Assembly: GCF_004795835.1 (NCBI RefSeq)
Contig: NZ_CP039249.1
Span: forward strand, 1,670,501 to 1,734,500
Length of the DNA stretch: 64,000 bases
Direction of reading: 5' to 3'
Origin: Sphingomonas sp. PAMC26645
GTDB taxonomy: Bacteria > Pseudomonadota > Alphaproteobacteria > Sphingomonadales > Sphingomonadaceae
Shown here: in pieces, positions 1-9,002 of the stretch
Position numbering within the stretch: the first letter of the stretch is position 1
How the letters are laid out: each line of letters opens with the position of its first letter
The notes under the pieces: model-generated
What the model saw: only the letters and a program-made list of their open reading frames with translations
Told to the model about the DNA's origin: nothing
The model's database searches: none
Position numbers and translations under genes: made by a program

Positions 1-417
1 GTTACCATTCTCTGTGGCCGGTTCGAGGGGTTCGACGAACGGCTGTTCGAGGCGCGGGAGATCGAGGAGGTCTCGATCGGCGACTACATTCTGTCGGGTG
101 GCGAGATGGGCGCGCTGGTGCTGCTCGATGCTTGCATTCGGCTGCTGCCCGGCGTAATGGGCGCGGCTTCTAGTGGGGATGACGAGAGCTTCGAAACGGG
201 GCTGCTCGAATATCCGCACTATACCCGACCTCAGATATGGGAAGGGCGCGCGATCCCGCAGGTGCTGCGATCGGGGGATCACGCGAAGATCGCTGCATGG
301 CGCAAACGCCGCGCGGAGATCGATACACGGTCACGGCGACCGGACCTTTGGGAGCGCCATGAGGGCGTTCGGGTCCAGTCGCCCTCTGGCGCGCAGCGAC
401 ACGAGGACGAGACATGA
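1..417 (+). CDS. trmD: tRNA (guanine37-N1)-methyltransferase TrmD, C-terminal part
   Basis: TrmD transfers a methyl group from S-adenosylmethionine to N1 of G37 in tRNAs, which prevents frameshifting. The frame is open from base 1, so the N-terminus lies outside the window; 138 residues are visible. The SPOUT trefoil-knot signature is clear: [13 protein letters not shown] followed by [14 protein letters not shown]. The later segment [15 protein letters not shown] is also typical of TrmD and its C-terminal tRNA-binding domain. The stop codon overlaps the rplS start (ATGA), the usual trmD-rplS pairing in proteobacteria, which implies translational coupling. Nothing unusual is visible in the part present. 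Confidence 0.95.
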   Translation, partial: VTILCGRFEGFDERLFEAREIEEVSIGDYILSGGEMGALVLLDACIRLLPGVMGAASSGDDESFETGLLEYPHYTRPQIWEGRAIPQVLRSGDHAKIAAWRKRRAEIDTRSRRPDLWERHEGVRVQSPSGAQRHEDET

Positions 418-806
418 ACCTGTTGCAGACGATCGAAGCCGAGAACATCGCGAAGTTCCTGGCCAATAAGACGATCCCCGATTTCCGCCCCGGCGACACG
501 CTGAAGGTTGGCGTGAAGGTCGTCGAAGGCGAGCGCACGCGTATTCAGAACTACGAGGGCGTGTGCATCGCGCGCTCGAACAAGGGCATGGGCTCGAACT
601 TCACCGTGCGGAAGATGAGCTTCGGCGAGGGCGTCGAGCGCGTCTTCCCGCTCTACTCGCCGAACGTCGATTCGATCGAAGTCGTCCGCAAGGGCGCCGT
701 GCGTCGCGCCAAGCTGTATTACCTGCGTGGCCGTACCGGCAAGGCAGCACGTATCGCCGAGCGTCGCGACATGCGCCCTGCCAAGGGCACCGCAGCCGCC
801 GAGTAA
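414..806 (+). CDS. rplS: 50S ribosomal protein L19
   Basis: L19 sits at the 30S-50S interface of the ribosome. The 130-residue product has the full family pattern: an N-terminal helix ([16 protein letters not shown]), then [40 protein letters not shown] and [14 protein letters not shown]. The length is slightly above the 115-120 residues of many L19 proteins because of a short alanine-rich C-terminal tail, common in alphaproteobacteria. The ATG overlaps the trmD stop. A strong intrinsic terminator follows 25 bases after the stop, so this is probably the last gene of its operon. Confidence 0.97.
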   Translation: MNLLQTIEAENIAKFLANKTIPDFRPGDTLKVGVKVVEGERTRIQNYEGVCIARSNKGMGSNFTVRKMSFGEGVERVFPLYSPNVDSIEVVRKGAVRRAKLYYLRGRTGKAARIAERRDMRPAKGTAAAE

Positions 807-830
807 TCGGAGCCTGCTGGAGTTGGAGAA

Positions 831-864
831 GGGCGCGGGGGCGATGGTCCCCGCGCCCTTTTTC
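831..864 (+). terminator. Rho-independent terminator after rplS
   Basis: A perfect 10-bp GC stem (831-840 with 849-858) is followed at once by a run of five T. It sits 25 bases after the rplS stop and would end the trmD-rplS transcript. Confidence 0.9.
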
Positions 865-1174
865 GTTGTGCGCCTGAAATCAGTGTCTTGCGCCGATGCT
901 GCAGTGCGGAAGTTCACAGTCTCACAGCGTTCTACACATCGCCCGATATGGGGGCCGATAGGGGCGTTTTGGGCCGAGATGATGTATGCGGGATAGGCGA
1001 GGTTGGGCATCCGCTGAGGGTGCGCTCCGAGGCGCGTGTAGGACAGCGGATTAGCACGTCGGCTGGCGGCGCTGTGGTGGTGCCTGCACGCCTCCTCTGT
1101 CCTTCGGAGCATGGGGGCGGTGATTTGGTCGGACAGGGGCGCACATTTCTCCGTAGGCGCGACTTGCGCTTCCT

Positions 1175-1228
1175 TGTTCTCCCGCGAAGGCGGGAGCCCA
1201 GTCTGGGTCCCCGCCTTCGCGGGGAAAC
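1175..1228. repeat. REP-like inverted repeat, CGCGAAGGCGGG family
   Basis: Two arms built on CCCGCGAAGGCGGGAGCCCA and its near complement face each other across a short loop. Related arms occur at 15384-15480 and 26033-26110, so this is a dispersed family. Confidence 0.75.
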
Positions 1229-1308
1229 AACTCTTGCTGGCGGATTGGGATCGCCGCCTGCTTGGGCTGTACGGACCTTGCCACGCTGAGCGCGCTCGCG
1301 TGGACTTG

Positions 1309-1343
1309 CCCCACCCCGACCCTCCCCTGAAGGGGAGGGAGTT
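1309..1343. repeat. GC-rich hairpin (CCCTCCCCTGAAGGGGAGGG core)
   Basis: A short self-complementary unit with a CCTCCCCT/AGGGGAGG stem, similar in style to the CCCTCCC palindromes near dnaG and in carA but with a different loop. Confidence 0.55.
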
Positions 1344-1467
1344 TTCGTCGTACCACCATGCAATTTCGGCGCGTCACGCAACGTACTGACATCCCCGCGC
1401 GGGCGGGGAGCCCTCTCCTCCGGACTTATGATCACATTGCGCCACGGAGCGCAGCTCAAGGAATGGA

Positions 1468-1556
1468 TTCACGCGAAGGCGCTAAGGCGCGAAGAGAAGA
1501 CCGGGCAAGTGCGCTAATAAGCTGCTTCTCTTCGCGCCTTAGCGCCTTCGCGTGAA
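1468..1556. repeat. 32-bp perfect inverted repeat
   Basis: The arm at 1468-1499 is the exact reverse complement of 1525-1556, with a 25-bp spacer. The arm itself contains the sub-palindrome GGCGCTAAGGCGC. No gene lies inside. It would form a very stable cruciform or RNA hairpin. Confidence 0.85.
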
Positions 1557-1568
1557 CATGCCCTTCTC

Positions 1569-1651
1569 CGTCATCCTGACGAGAGTCAGGACCCAGGATC
1601 ACGAACGCCATGCTGCTTGGCTCTGGGTCCTGACTTTCGTCAGGATGACGG
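1569..1651. repeat. Inverted repeat, CGTCATCCTGACGAGAGTCA type
   Basis: Arms of about 30 bp, beginning with CGTCATCCTGACG and ending with CGTCAGGATGACG, face each other over a central part reading ACGAACGCCATGCTGC. The match between arms is imperfect. This is a common style of dispersed element in alphaproteobacteria. Confidence 0.7.
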
Positions 1652-1768
1652 CGTGGGTGGGGAGGCCTTCTGCTTGTAATCACGAACGCTGCCGTCTGTA
1701 GGGCGTGCCCATGGAGCGTACGCGCCTCCTATGGCCGCCCGCACCCGCCAGCCCGCCTCAAGCACCCG

Positions 1769-2308
1769 TCAGGCGTTGCGCCACGCGCCGGGCTCCAGAC
1801 CTGCCACGGTCCAGTCGCCGATGCTCCACCGGACCAGCCGCAGCGTGGGGTGGTCGATCGCCGCGGTCATGCGGCGGACTTGGCGGTTGCGGCCTTCGCG
1901 GATCGTTATCTTCAGCCAGCAATCGGGGATGCTCGCGCGGACCCGGATCGGCGGCACGCGCGGCCAGAGGTCGGGTGTGGCGATCCGCTCGACGTCGGCG
2001 CGGGCAGGGCCATCCTTCAGCAGGACGCCGCCCCGCAACCGATCGAGCGCGTCCTCGCCGGCATCGCCCTCGACCTGCACGAGATAGGTCTTGGCCAGCT
2101 TGAACTTCGGGTCCGCGATCCGCGCCTGGAGGCGGCCGTCGTCGGTCAGCAGCAACAGCCCTTCGCTATCGCGGTCGAGCCGCCCCGCCGGATAGACGCC
2201 CGGCACATCGACGAACTGCGACAGCGTCGCGCGCGGGGTCGGACTGTTCACGTCGGTGAACTGGCTGAGGACGTCGTACGGTTTGTTGAACAGGATTACC
2301 CGGGGCAT
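1769..2308 (-). CDS. rluE: RsuA/RluE-family pseudouridine synthase
   Basis: The enzyme isomerises a uridine of rRNA to pseudouridine; the RluE subgroup acts on 23S rRNA. The 179 residues open with the family strand [16 protein letters not shown] and carry the catalytic block [19 protein letters not shown] (aspartate in GRLDRDSEG). KTYLVQVEG and the C-terminal [11 protein letters not shown], another hallmark, follow. There is no N-terminal S4 domain, which fits RluE rather than RsuA or RluB. The choice between RluE and a closely related member rests on length and motifs only. The neighbouring DNA on both sides looks acquired or repeat-derived. Confidence 0.88.
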   Translation of the reverse strand: MPRVILFNKPYDVLSQFTDVNSPTPRATLSQFVDVPGVYPAGRLDRDSEGLLLLTDDGRLQARIADPKFKLAKTYLVQVEGDAGEDALDRLRGGVLLKDGPARADVERIATPDLWPRVPPIRVRASIPDCWLKITIREGRNRQVRRMTAAIDHPTLRLVRWSIGDWTVAGLEPGAWRNA

Positions 2309-2484
2309 GCCGGGGCTTTAGAGGGATTGTCGATAAGCTTCGACTGTAATTCCTGTCCTTACGAGATATGGATTACGAAACTGAAGGGCCGCTCCAGTCT
2401 TTCGCTCAGAGACCAGTCCGACACCACCGCATAAGTTGCGCTCCGTTCATCGTCCTCTTAAGTTGACGTCAAACGGGGGTGAAG

Positions 2485-3099
2485 ATGGCTAAACAGTCTG
2501 TACCGAAAGCGGGTGTTACCAAGGTACGTTTCCTAATGCTGGAGGCGGAGGGGTCGGAAAGCGACTTGAGTCAAATCTTCGCGGCGATTCAAAGCGCGGT
2601 AAAGCCGACAACCCAGATCATTCAGCAGCGCCTTGCACCAAGCAATTCAGCGACATTTATCGAGCAGGCATCCACCGACGTTGAGGACGCCGACGACGAT
2701 TTTTCGCCTGAGCCGGATGAGGTTGCAACAACTACTCCAAAGCGAACTCCGTCCGTCCGCGTCCGGAAACCGACCACGCCAGATGTTCTCGAATTCGATT
2801 TCCTCTCGGAATTATCGCTTCAGGATTTCGCAGATCGTCATGTTGATGTTGATAACGAACCTGACCGGTATCTGATAATCGCGGCTTGGTTCAAAGACCA
2901 TAGGGATGTATCGGCAGTTACCACATCCCACATCTATACTGCTTACCGGACGTTAGAATGGCCGGCTGGAATTGAAGACTTTGGATGGCCCTTTAGGTAT
3001 CTTAAGAAACAAAAATTCTTGGGCAGCACGACGCGTGGTGAGTTTGAAATAAACCACCTTGGTCTGGCAAAGGCGAAAAAGCTGAGCAAGACTGCGTGA
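2485..3099 (+). CDS. Hypothetical protein, winged-helix-like C-terminus; partner of a HEPN protein
   Basis: I do not recognise this 204-residue protein. Residues 12-45 (VRFLMLEAEGSESDLSQIFA and on) look like a small folded segment. Residues 60-100 are acidic and then Thr/Pro/Arg-rich, probably a linker. Residues 128-200 (DRYLIIAAWF, AYRTLEWP, PFRYLKKQKFLG, GEFEINHLGLAKAKK) have the helix-helix-hairpin pattern of a winged helix and resemble residues 20-92 of the next gene's product. ATG 2485 was chosen over GTG 2479 because a GGGGG ribosome site ends just before it. The stop overlaps the next start (GTGA). Base composition is visibly poorer in GC than the neighbours, suggesting transfer. A DNA- or nucleic-acid-binding sensor or antitoxin role is only a guess. 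Confidence 0.8.
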   Translation: MAKQSVPKAGVTKVRFLMLEAEGSESDLSQIFAAIQSAVKPTTQIIQQRLAPSNSATFIEQASTDVEDADDDFSPEPDEVATTTPKRTPSVRVRKPTTPDVLEFDFLSELSLQDFADRHVDVDNEPDRYLIIAAWFKDHRDVSAVTTSHIYTAYRTLEWPAGIEDFGWPFRYLKKQKFLGSTTRGEFEINHLGLAKAKKLSKTA

Positions 3100-3848
3100 G
3101 CGAAATTGAGGATTTCGCTAACTCAGTTCCCGGTTTCTATAAGAAAAACGGGGTGGATCAATTGCTGCTCTTGGCGTGGTTCGTTGAAGCGCGCCGTCAA
3201 AAATCATGTTTTGACGGTGCATACATGCGTCAGTGTTTCCGGGACAGTGGGGCTGACGCACCGGATATGAGCGTTTACCTGCCGCGACTTGCAGCGAAAA
3301 AGCCACCTCAGCTAATCTGTGAAAAAGGTGGTTATCGGCTAGCTGCAACATTGCGTCGAGATTTCGACAAACGGTTCAATGGTGATGTAACTATCCGAGC
3401 TATTACCCAAACGCTAGCTGCTCTCCCTGCCCAAGTTCCAAATATAGATGAGCGTATCTTTCTAAATGAGACGCTAAGCTGCTACCGAGCCGGTGCGTTT
3501 CGTGCGGCAACAGTGATGGCATGGAATCTAGCATACGATCACTTGACCAAATGGGCGGTGTCTTCCCCGGACCGCCTCGATGCGCTGAACGACGGTATAA
3601 AGCGAAAGATGCAGGGTAAGGCTGTCGTAGTAAAAGGGCAGGAAGACCTTATTGCGCTGAACGAGCGCACCGTCGTTGATTGCTGTCAAGTCGGCGGACT
3701 GATTGATAAAAATCAGACAGAAATTTTGCAAGAAAAGTTGAAGAGAAGAAATGCCGCCGCACATCCTTCCAAGGTGGTAATTGGTCAGCACCAAATTGAC
3801 GATACAATTAGTGATCTCGTCACAAACGTGGTTCTCGCTCTCCGCTGA
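3096..3848 (+). CDS. HEPN-motif protein (putative RNase effector) of a two-gene cassette
   Basis: The 250-residue product has a winged-helix-like N-terminus (residues 20-92: DQLLLLAWFV, YLPRLAAKKP, ICEKGGYRLAATLRRDF) that parallels the upstream protein. Its alpha-helical C-terminal half ends in KRRNAAAHPSK. R218-N219-x3-H223 is the canonical R(N/D/H)x3H catalytic motif of HEPN ribonucleases, and the preceding helices (FRAATVMAWNLAYDHLTKWA) fit a HEPN or abortive-infection C-terminal domain. The GTG start overlaps the upstream stop, so the two proteins are made together. The low GC content and the position between two core genes fit a mobile cassette. An RNA-cleaving toxin or phage-defence effector is inferred from the motif, not shown. 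I cannot assign it to a named system. Confidence 0.82.
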   Translation: MSEIEDFANSVPGFYKKNGVDQLLLLAWFVEARRQKSCFDGAYMRQCFRDSGADAPDMSVYLPRLAAKKPPQLICEKGGYRLAATLRRDFDKRFNGDVTIRAITQTLAALPAQVPNIDERIFLNETLSCYRAGAFRAATVMAWNLAYDHLTKWAVSSPDRLDALNDGIKRKMQGKAVVVKGQEDLIALNERTVVDCCQVGGLIDKNQTEILQEKLKRRNAAAHPSKVVIGQHQIDDTISDLVTNVVLALR

Positions 3849-3917
3849 AATTCACAGCTACTCCGCGCAGAACGTCGATGCATAAATTACTAAGCTACGA
3901 ATCTCTCCCTGGTTCGA

Positions 3918-3954
3918 CTAAAGAAAAAGGGCCGCGGTGTTTCCACCGCGGCCC
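3918..3954 (-). terminator. Rho-independent terminator of rpoD
   Basis: An 11-bp perfect stem (3929-3939 with 3944-3954, GGGCCGCGGTG) lies just past the rpoD stop. On the minus strand it is followed by a CTTTTTCTTT tract. Confidence 0.9.
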
Positions 3955-3980
3955 GTTCGTTCGATCAGCATCTCAAACCC

Positions 3981-6008
3981 TTACTGGTCGAGGAAGCTCC
4001 GCATCTTCCGGCTACGCGACGGATGCTTCAGCTTCCGCAGCGCCTTCGCCTCGATCTGGCGGATGCGCTCGCGGGTCACCGAGAACTGCTGGCCGACTTC
4101 CTCGAGCGTGTGATCGGTGTTCATGCCGATGCCGAAGCGCATGCGCAGCACGCGCTCCTCGCGCGGGGTGAGCGACGCCAGCACCCGCGTGACCGTCTCC
4201 TTCAAGTTCGCCTGGATCGCGGCATCCACCGGGATGATCGCGTTCTTGTCCTCGATGAAGTCGCCGAGATGCGAATCCTCCTCGTCGCCGATCGGCGTTT
4301 CGAGGCTGATCGGCTCCTTGGCGATCTTCATCACCTTGCGCACCTTCTCGAGTGGCATGGAGAGGCGCTCGGCCATCTCCTCCGGGGTCGGTTCGCGGCC
4401 CTGCTCGTGGAGGAACTGGCGGCTGGTGCGGACCAGCTTGTTGATCGTCTCGATCATGTGGACCGGGATGCGGATGGTCCGCGCCTGGTCCGCGATCGAG
4501 CGGGTGATCGCCTGGCGGATCCACCAGGTCGCATAGGTGCTGAACTTGTAGCCGCGACGATACTCGAACTTGTCGACCGCCTTCATCAGGCCGATATTGC
4601 CCTCCTGGATGAGATCCAGGAACTGCAGGCCGCGGTTCGTGTATTTCTTGGCGATCGAGATCACCAGCCGCAGGTTCGCCTCGACCATCTCCTTCTTGGC
4701 GATACGCGCCTCGCGCTCGCCCTTCTGGACCATGTTGACGATCCGGCGGAACTCGGTGAGCGCCATGCCGGTCTGCTGCGTGATGTCGGCGATCTCGGCA
4801 CGGATGCGCTCGACCGCCTCGCCCTCGTTCGCAACGAACGCGGTCCACTTCTTGTCGACCTTGTTGACCGTGGTCAGCCAGTTCTCGTCGATCTCGTGAC
4901 CGATATAGCGATCAAGGAAGTCCTTGCGCGGCACCTTGTGGCGCTCGGCGAGGCGCAGCATCTGGCCGCCCAGCGCGGTCAGGCGACGGTTATAGGCATA
5001 GAGCTGATCGACCAGATATTCGATCTTGGCGTTGTGGAACTGGACGCTCTCGACCTCGGCCGTGAGTTCCTCGCGCAGCTTCTGGTATTTGCGCTCGTCG
5101 GCCGCCGAGAAATCGCCGCCGATGCCCATCGCGTCGACGCGGGCTTGCTGGATCTTGCTGAACTTCTTGTAGAGCGCGGTGATGCTGGCGAACCGCTCGA
5201 GCGCGATTGGTTTCAGCTGCTCTTCCATCTGCGCGAGGCTGAGGGTGTTGTCCTCCTCCTCGTCGTCCGATGCGCGCGGGGCACGGCGCTCGCCGTCCTC
5301 GTCCTCGTCGGCGGACGGCTCTTCGGGCTCAGCCTCTTCCTTGAACGAGGGGCCGGCGTTCTTTTCGCTGATCTCGCCGTCGTCGGCTTCGCCGTCCTCG
5401 GCCATCGCTTCGGGGGCGGGGTCCTTCGACAGCATCGCGTCGAGATCCATGATCTCACGCAGCTGCATCGTGCCCTCGTTCAGCGCGGTCGACCAGTCGA
5501 TGATCGCGTTGAAGGTGATCGGCGATTCGCACAGACCCAGGATCATCGTGTCGCGACCCGCCTCGATGCGCTTGGCGATCGCGATCTCGCCCTCGCGGCT
5601 GAGCAGCTCGACCGCGCCCATCTCGCGCAGGTACATGCGGACCGGATCGTCGGTGCGATCGATCGTCTCTTTCTTCTTCTCGATCGCGGGGCCTGTGTCG
5701 GCATCCGCGTCGGCGGCCTCCGGCTCGTCCTCGTCGTCCTTGGCGGGCTCGGTCTCGCCGTCCTCGCCGGCTTCGTCGTTCTCGACGATGTTGATGCCCA
5801 TCTCGCTCAGCGCGGCGCTGATGTCCTCGATCTGGTCCGACGACATCTCGCCCTGCGGCAGCGCTTCGTTGAGCTGCTCATAGGTGATGTAGCCGCGCTT
5901 CTTGGCGCGCGCGATGACCTTCTTGATCGACGCATCGTTCATGTCGATCAGCGGCGCATCGCCGGTTTCGTTCGTCTCGGCGGGTTCCGCCATGTTCGCC
6001 TTAGCCAT
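3981..6008 (-). CDS. rpoD: RNA polymerase primary sigma factor RpoD (sigma-70)
   Basis: Primary sigma factor that directs core RNA polymerase to housekeeping promoters. The product has 675 residues. Region 1.1 is at the N-terminus ([20 protein letters not shown]). A very acidic stretch (about residues 75-110) precedes region 1.2 ([20 protein letters not shown]). A long acidic non-conserved region lies at about 205-255. Regions 2.3-2.4 read [20 protein letters not shown] and [10 protein letters not shown], and region 4.2 [20 protein letters not shown]. The ATG at 6008 was chosen; it overlaps the dnaG stop (TGATG). An in-frame TTG just upstream would add one residue. The dnaG-rpoD order is the classical macromolecular-synthesis arrangement without rpsU. 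A strong terminator follows. Confidence 0.98.
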   Translation of the reverse strand: MAKANMAEPAETNETGDAPLIDMNDASIKKVIARAKKRGYITYEQLNEALPQGEMSSDQIEDISAALSEMGINIVENDEAGEDGETEPAKDDEDEPEAADADADTGPAIEKKKETIDRTDDPVRMYLREMGAVELLSREGEIAIAKRIEAGRDTMILGLCESPITFNAIIDWSTALNEGTMQLREIMDLDAMLSKDPAPEAMAEDGEADDGEISEKNAGPSFKEEAEPEEPSADEDEDGERRAPRASDDEEEDNTLSLAQMEEQLKPIALERFASITALYKKFSKIQQARVDAMGIGGDFSAADERKYQKLREELTAEVESVQFHNAKIEYLVDQLYAYNRRLTALGGQMLRLAERHKVPRKDFLDRYIGHEIDENWLTTVNKVDKKWTAFVANEGEAVERIRAEIADITQQTGMALTEFRRIVNMVQKGEREARIAKKEMVEANLRLVISIAKKYTNRGLQFLDLIQEGNIGLMKAVDKFEYRRGYKFSTYATWWIRQAITRSIADQARTIRIPVHMIETINKLVRTSRQFLHEQGREPTPEEMAERLSMPLEKVRKVMKIAKEPISLETPIGDEEDSHLGDFIEDKNAIIPVDAAIQANLKETVTRVLASLTPREERVLRMRFGIGMNTDHTLEEVGQQFSVTRERIRQIEAKALRKLKHPSRSRKMRSFLDQ

Positions 6009-7870
6009 CAATCGCCCTCGGTACCCAACGCTCGGGCGTCTTCGTTCGACTGTACAAGATTTGCAAGTCGGACTTCCAACGCCTGTTTCTCTCTTACCAT
6101 AGCCACTTGTCGTTCGAACGCATCTTCGGTGAAGTGCGTCTGCATCGCCGCGGTCGCCTGCTTGAGTGCCGCGTCTACCTCAGGGCGGGCGACCATGATC
6201 GCGATCGCCTCGTCGAGGTCGGCACGGACGCGGGCTGGATCGGCCGTGGTCTGCGTGAACGAATAGGGCATCGTATCGGCTCTCAACAGGTCACTCGCGA
6301 CTGAATTGAAACCGGACCTCGCCAATATGGTGAGCAAGCGCCCGCTATCAAGCTTCTGGTCCTCAAGTGCAACATCTACGACCGCTTCGAACAATCGCCC
6401 GAGCGCGCCGTCGATCATTTGCAGCGAGCCTAGCACCTCCATGTGGCGCGCGATCTCGACCGGGTGGCGGATCAGGCCGGCGAGGACGGCCTTCGCCAGG
6501 ACGCGGTCGATGCCGGTGGCGAGGAAGGCCTTCGCGTCTTCGGTGACGGGCGCGGCGGGGGGCTTCCAGCCGCCTTTCGGGCGTTCACCGCGGGGGACGA
6601 AGGGCGCGCGGACGGGTTTGAAATGCTCGTAGAAGCGGTTCTTGAACTCGGCGTGATATTGCTGCTTCACCGACGGGTCGGCGATGCCTTCCGCGAGTTC
6701 GTGGAGGCGGCGCTTGAGGCCGGCGCGCTGTTCGGGGGTGTCGAGCGCCTCGGCGGCGACTTCGGACGCCCAGAGCCGGTCGACGAGCTGTTCGGGGGTT
6801 TTCAGCAACGCCTCGAAGGCGGCGGGACCGCCGGCGCGGACGAGGTCGTCGGGGTCCTGGCCTTGCGGGAGCGTGACGAAGGCGAGGCTGCGGCTGGGCG
6901 CCAGTAGCGGGAGCGCGCGGTGGGCGGCCCGGAGCGACGCCTTCTGGCCGGCGCCGTCGCCGTCGAAGCAGAGCAGGGGGACGTCGACCATCCGCCACAG
7001 TCGCTCGAGCTGCGCTTCGGTCAATGCCGTGCCGAGCGGGGCGACCGCTTCGCCGAAACCGGCCTGGGCGAGCGCGATGACGTCCATATAGCCTTCGACC
7101 ACCAGAACGCGGCCGGACTTGCGCGAGGCGGGGGCGGCCTTGTCGAGATTGTAGAGCGTGCGGCCCTTGTCGAAGAGCGGCGTGTCGGGGGAGTTGAGGT
7201 ATTTCGGCTCGCCGCCGTCGAGCACGCGCCCGCCGAACGCGATCGTCCGCCCGCGGGGGTCGCGGATCGGGATCATCAGGCGGCCGCGGAACCGGTCGTA
7301 CGGGTCCTTGCCCTCGACATTGATGAGCATGCCGGACTCGACCAGCATGGGGTCGCCGTACTCCTTCAGCGCGGTCTTGAGCTTGCCGCGTGAGTCCGGG
7401 GCGAACCCCATGCCGAACGCGCGCGCCGTCTCGGGCCTGATCCCGCGGCGGTCGAGGAGCGCGCGCGCGTCGGTGCCGGGGAGGCCGTTGAGTTGTTCCG
7501 TGAACCAGTCGGCGGCGTCCGACATGACCTCGTGCAGGCCCTTGGCGCGCTCGGCCTTGGCGGCGGACTGGCGGTCCATCGCCGGCATGTCCATCCCGGC
7601 GGCCTGCGCGAGCTCCTTCACCGCGTCCATGAAAGGGAGACCGCGCTGGTCGGTCATCCACTTGATCGCGTCGCCGTGCGCGGAGCAGCCGAAGCAATGG
7701 TAGAAGCCCTTGTCGTCGTTGACGTAGAACGAGGGCGTCTTCTCGTTGTGGAACGGGCAGCAGCCCTTGTGCTCGCGCCCGGCCTTGGTGAGCTTGGTGG
7801 TCTTGCCGACGAGCGCCGAGAGCGAGGTGCGGGCGCGGAGTTCGTCGAGGAATTGTGGGGTTAGCGCCAT
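6008..7870 (-). CDS. dnaG: DNA primase DnaG
   Basis: DnaG makes RNA primers for lagging-strand synthesis and interacts with the replicative helicase. The 620-residue product contains the N-terminal CHC2 zinc finger ([12 protein letters not shown] and [13 protein letters not shown]), the catalytic core with the RMMIPIRD-type segment ([20 protein letters not shown]), the Toprim block ([15 protein letters not shown], then [11 protein letters not shown]), and a C-terminal helicase-interaction domain. The stop overlaps the rpoD start. The 5' end overlaps the last ten bases of the upstream DUF559 gene, and REP-like palindromes lie immediately upstream in that gene's 3' end. A dnaG promoter may therefore lie inside the DUF559 gene. 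Confidence 0.97.
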   Translation of the reverse strand: MALTPQFLDELRARTSLSALVGKTTKLTKAGREHKGCCPFHNEKTPSFYVNDDKGFYHCFGCSAHGDAIKWMTDQRGLPFMDAVKELAQAAGMDMPAMDRQSAAKAERAKGLHEVMSDAADWFTEQLNGLPGTDARALLDRRGIRPETARAFGMGFAPDSRGKLKTALKEYGDPMLVESGMLINVEGKDPYDRFRGRLMIPIRDPRGRTIAFGGRVLDGGEPKYLNSPDTPLFDKGRTLYNLDKAAPASRKSGRVLVVEGYMDVIALAQAGFGEAVAPLGTALTEAQLERLWRMVDVPLLCFDGDGAGQKASLRAAHRALPLLAPSRSLAFVTLPQGQDPDDLVRAGGPAAFEALLKTPEQLVDRLWASEVAAEALDTPEQRAGLKRRLHELAEGIADPSVKQQYHAEFKNRFYEHFKPVRAPFVPRGERPKGGWKPPAAPVTEDAKAFLATGIDRVLAKAVLAGLIRHPVEIARHMEVLGSLQMIDGALGRLFEAVVDVALEDQKLDSGRLLTILARSGFNSVASDLLRADTMPYSFTQTTADPARVRADLDEAIAIMVARPEVDAALKQATAAMQTHFTEDAFERQVAMVREKQALEVRLANLVQSNEDARALGTEGD

Positions 7871-8343
7871 GGGGTAACTTTGGTGGGGGTGTTTGCGGCG
7901 CTGCCCTCCCCCGACCCCTCCCGCAGGCGGGAGGGGAGCAGAAGGGGGGCAGGGCTATCACCGGACGCAACCAAGTCCCCCTTCCGCTTGCGGGAGGGGT
8001 TAGGGGAGGGGCGTTCCGCAAGCACGCGCCCGATCTCGGCCACCACGCCCTCCGTCCGCTCCAGCACGTCGTTGTTCCAGAACCGGATCACACGGTAGCC
8101 TTGCTGTTCGATGAAGCGCGTGCGCCGGGCGTCATCGTCGGAGTGCCAGTCATGCTGTCCGCCGTCGACCTCGATCACGAGCTTCGTTGCGCGGGAAACG
8201 AAGTCACAGATGAACGGGCCGATCGGGACTTGGCGGTTGAACCTCACGCCGGAAGTCCGACGCGCGGCCAGATGCTGCCATAGCGCGCTTTCGGCCCGCG
8301 TGGGGTGGGCGCGGAGGTCTCGGATTTGGGTGCGTTGTTCCAA
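7861..8343 (-). CDS. DUF559 (very-short-patch-repair-like) endonuclease-fold protein with repeat-derived C-terminus
   Basis: The 160-residue product starts MEQRTQIRDLRAHPTRAESA from a TTG codon with GGAG just upstream. The DUF559 core is clear in residues 12-110: ALWQHLAARRTSGVRFNRQ, FICDFVSRATKLVIEVDGGQ and RVIRFWNNDVLE. This is the PD-(D/E)XK-like fold related to Vsr (D48/E60-type acidic residues and the ExDGGQH motif). The family is common in bacteria and its role is poorly known. The last 45-50 residues (from RPSPNPSRKRKG) are encoded by two REP-like palindromes and have no sequence-family character, so the original stop was probably lost when repeats landed here. The gene overlaps the start of dnaG by ten bases. 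Confidence 0.85.
   Translation of the reverse strand: MEQRTQIRDLRAHPTRAESALWQHLAARRTSGVRFNRQVPIGPFICDFVSRATKLVIEVDGGQHDWHSDDDARRTRFIEQQGYRVIRFWNNDVLERTEGVVAEIGRVLAERPSPNPSRKRKGDLVASGDSPAPLLLPSRLREGSGEGSAANTPTKVTPWR
7903..8012. repeat. Pair of CCCTCCCGCAGGCGGGAGGG palindromes inside the DUF559 gene
   Basis: A 41-bp unit at 7903-7943 and a related, oppositely oriented unit at 7981-8012 flank a short unique segment, making a REP doublet. The 41-bp unit recurs identically at 8367-8407. The doublet encodes the odd C-terminus of the DUF559 protein. Confidence 0.85.
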
Positions 8344-8366
8344 TGCTCCGTTCCCTTTGCGACCAA

Positions 8367-8407
8367 GCCCTCCCCCGACCCCTCCCGCAGGCGGGAGGGG
8401 AGCAGAA
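8367..8407. repeat. REP-like 41-bp palindrome between DUF559 and YqeY genes
   Basis: Same 41-bp sequence as 7903-7943. Its CCCTCCCGC/GCGGGAGGG hairpin ends one base before the YqeY stop codon on the minus strand. It may serve as the 3' end structure of the yqeY transcript. Confidence 0.85.
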
Positions 8408-8408
8408 T

Positions 8409-8861
8409 TTACGACAGCGCTACCTTTACCAGGCCGCTTGCCTTGCTCATGTCCAGCTCGCTTGCGTGGCGTGCTTTCAGCTCCGCCATCACGCGGCCCA
8501 TGTCCTTCATGCCGGTCGCGCCGAGTTCCGCCTTGATCGCCTCGATCGCCGCCGATGTTTCCGCCTCACTCATCTGCTGGGGGAGGAAGCGTTCGATCAC
8601 CGCGACCTCGGCGGTCTCCGCATCGGCGAGTTCCTGGCGGCCGCCCTTGGTAAACATCTCGATCGACTCGCGGCGCTGCTTCACCATCTTCTGGAGCACT
8701 TCGACCACCAGCGCGTCGTCGCTCTCGGGCGCCTTTCCGGTGCGCGCTTCGATGTCGCGGTTCTTGATCGCGGCCTGGATCAACGAGATAGCGTTGCGGC
8801 TCTGCTTGTCGCCGGCCTTCATGGCGGTCAGCTGCGCAGCCTTGATGTCGTCGCGAATCAT
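8409..8861 (-). CDS. GatB/YqeY domain-containing protein
   Basis: The 150-residue product is a stand-alone YqeY protein, related to the tRNA-binding tail domain of the amidotransferase subunit GatB. Hallmarks are IRDDIKAAQLTAMKAGDKQS at the start, RNAISLIQAAIKNRDIEAR, VLQKMVKQRRESIEMF, VIERFLPQQMSE and a C-terminal GRVMAELKARH. The ATG at 8861 matches the usual family start; the frame is open further upstream but that part would read antisense through carA. It is divergent from carA across about 140 bp, a common arrangement in sphingomonads, where dnaG, yqeY and carA are often neighbours. The exact cellular role of the family is unsettled. Confidence 0.9.
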   Translation of the reverse strand: MIRDDIKAAQLTAMKAGDKQSRNAISLIQAAIKNRDIEARTGKAPESDDALVVEVLQKMVKQRRESIEMFTKGGRQELADAETAEVAVIERFLPQQMSEAETSAAIEAIKAELGATGMKDMGRVMAELKARHASELDMSKASGLVKVALS

Positions 8862-9002
8862 GTACTGGTCTTTCAGGTGGTTCGTGCGTAGCCCGACGGG
8901 ATAGCGCGTCCGCCGTCCGTTTAACAGATTGACGCTGCGGCACGCCGGCCTTAGCGGACACCACTTAGCGACATCGTCAACGTAAAGAGAGTGCCCAGCC
9001 TG

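Larger units (their letters stand above)
865..1768. other. 900-bp intergenic region with mosaic repeats, no convincing gene
   Basis: No open frame here looks like a protein; the longer ones read through palindromes and have arginine/proline-rich shadow composition. The region holds at least four palindromic elements of different families (listed separately). The rest shows no tRNA, promoter or recognisable gene remnant. Confidence 0.7.

Noticed and set aside
4023-6266. A 747-codon plus-strand frame across rpoD
   Set aside because: Mirror-frame shadow of rpoD and dnaG; composition dominated by Arg/Asp/Leu/Val and it crosses the dnaG-rpoD junction.
7903-8407. CRISPR-like regularity of repeated GC palindromes
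   Set aside because: Units are unevenly spaced, in both orientations, partly inside a gene, and no cas genes are present; they are REP-like elements.
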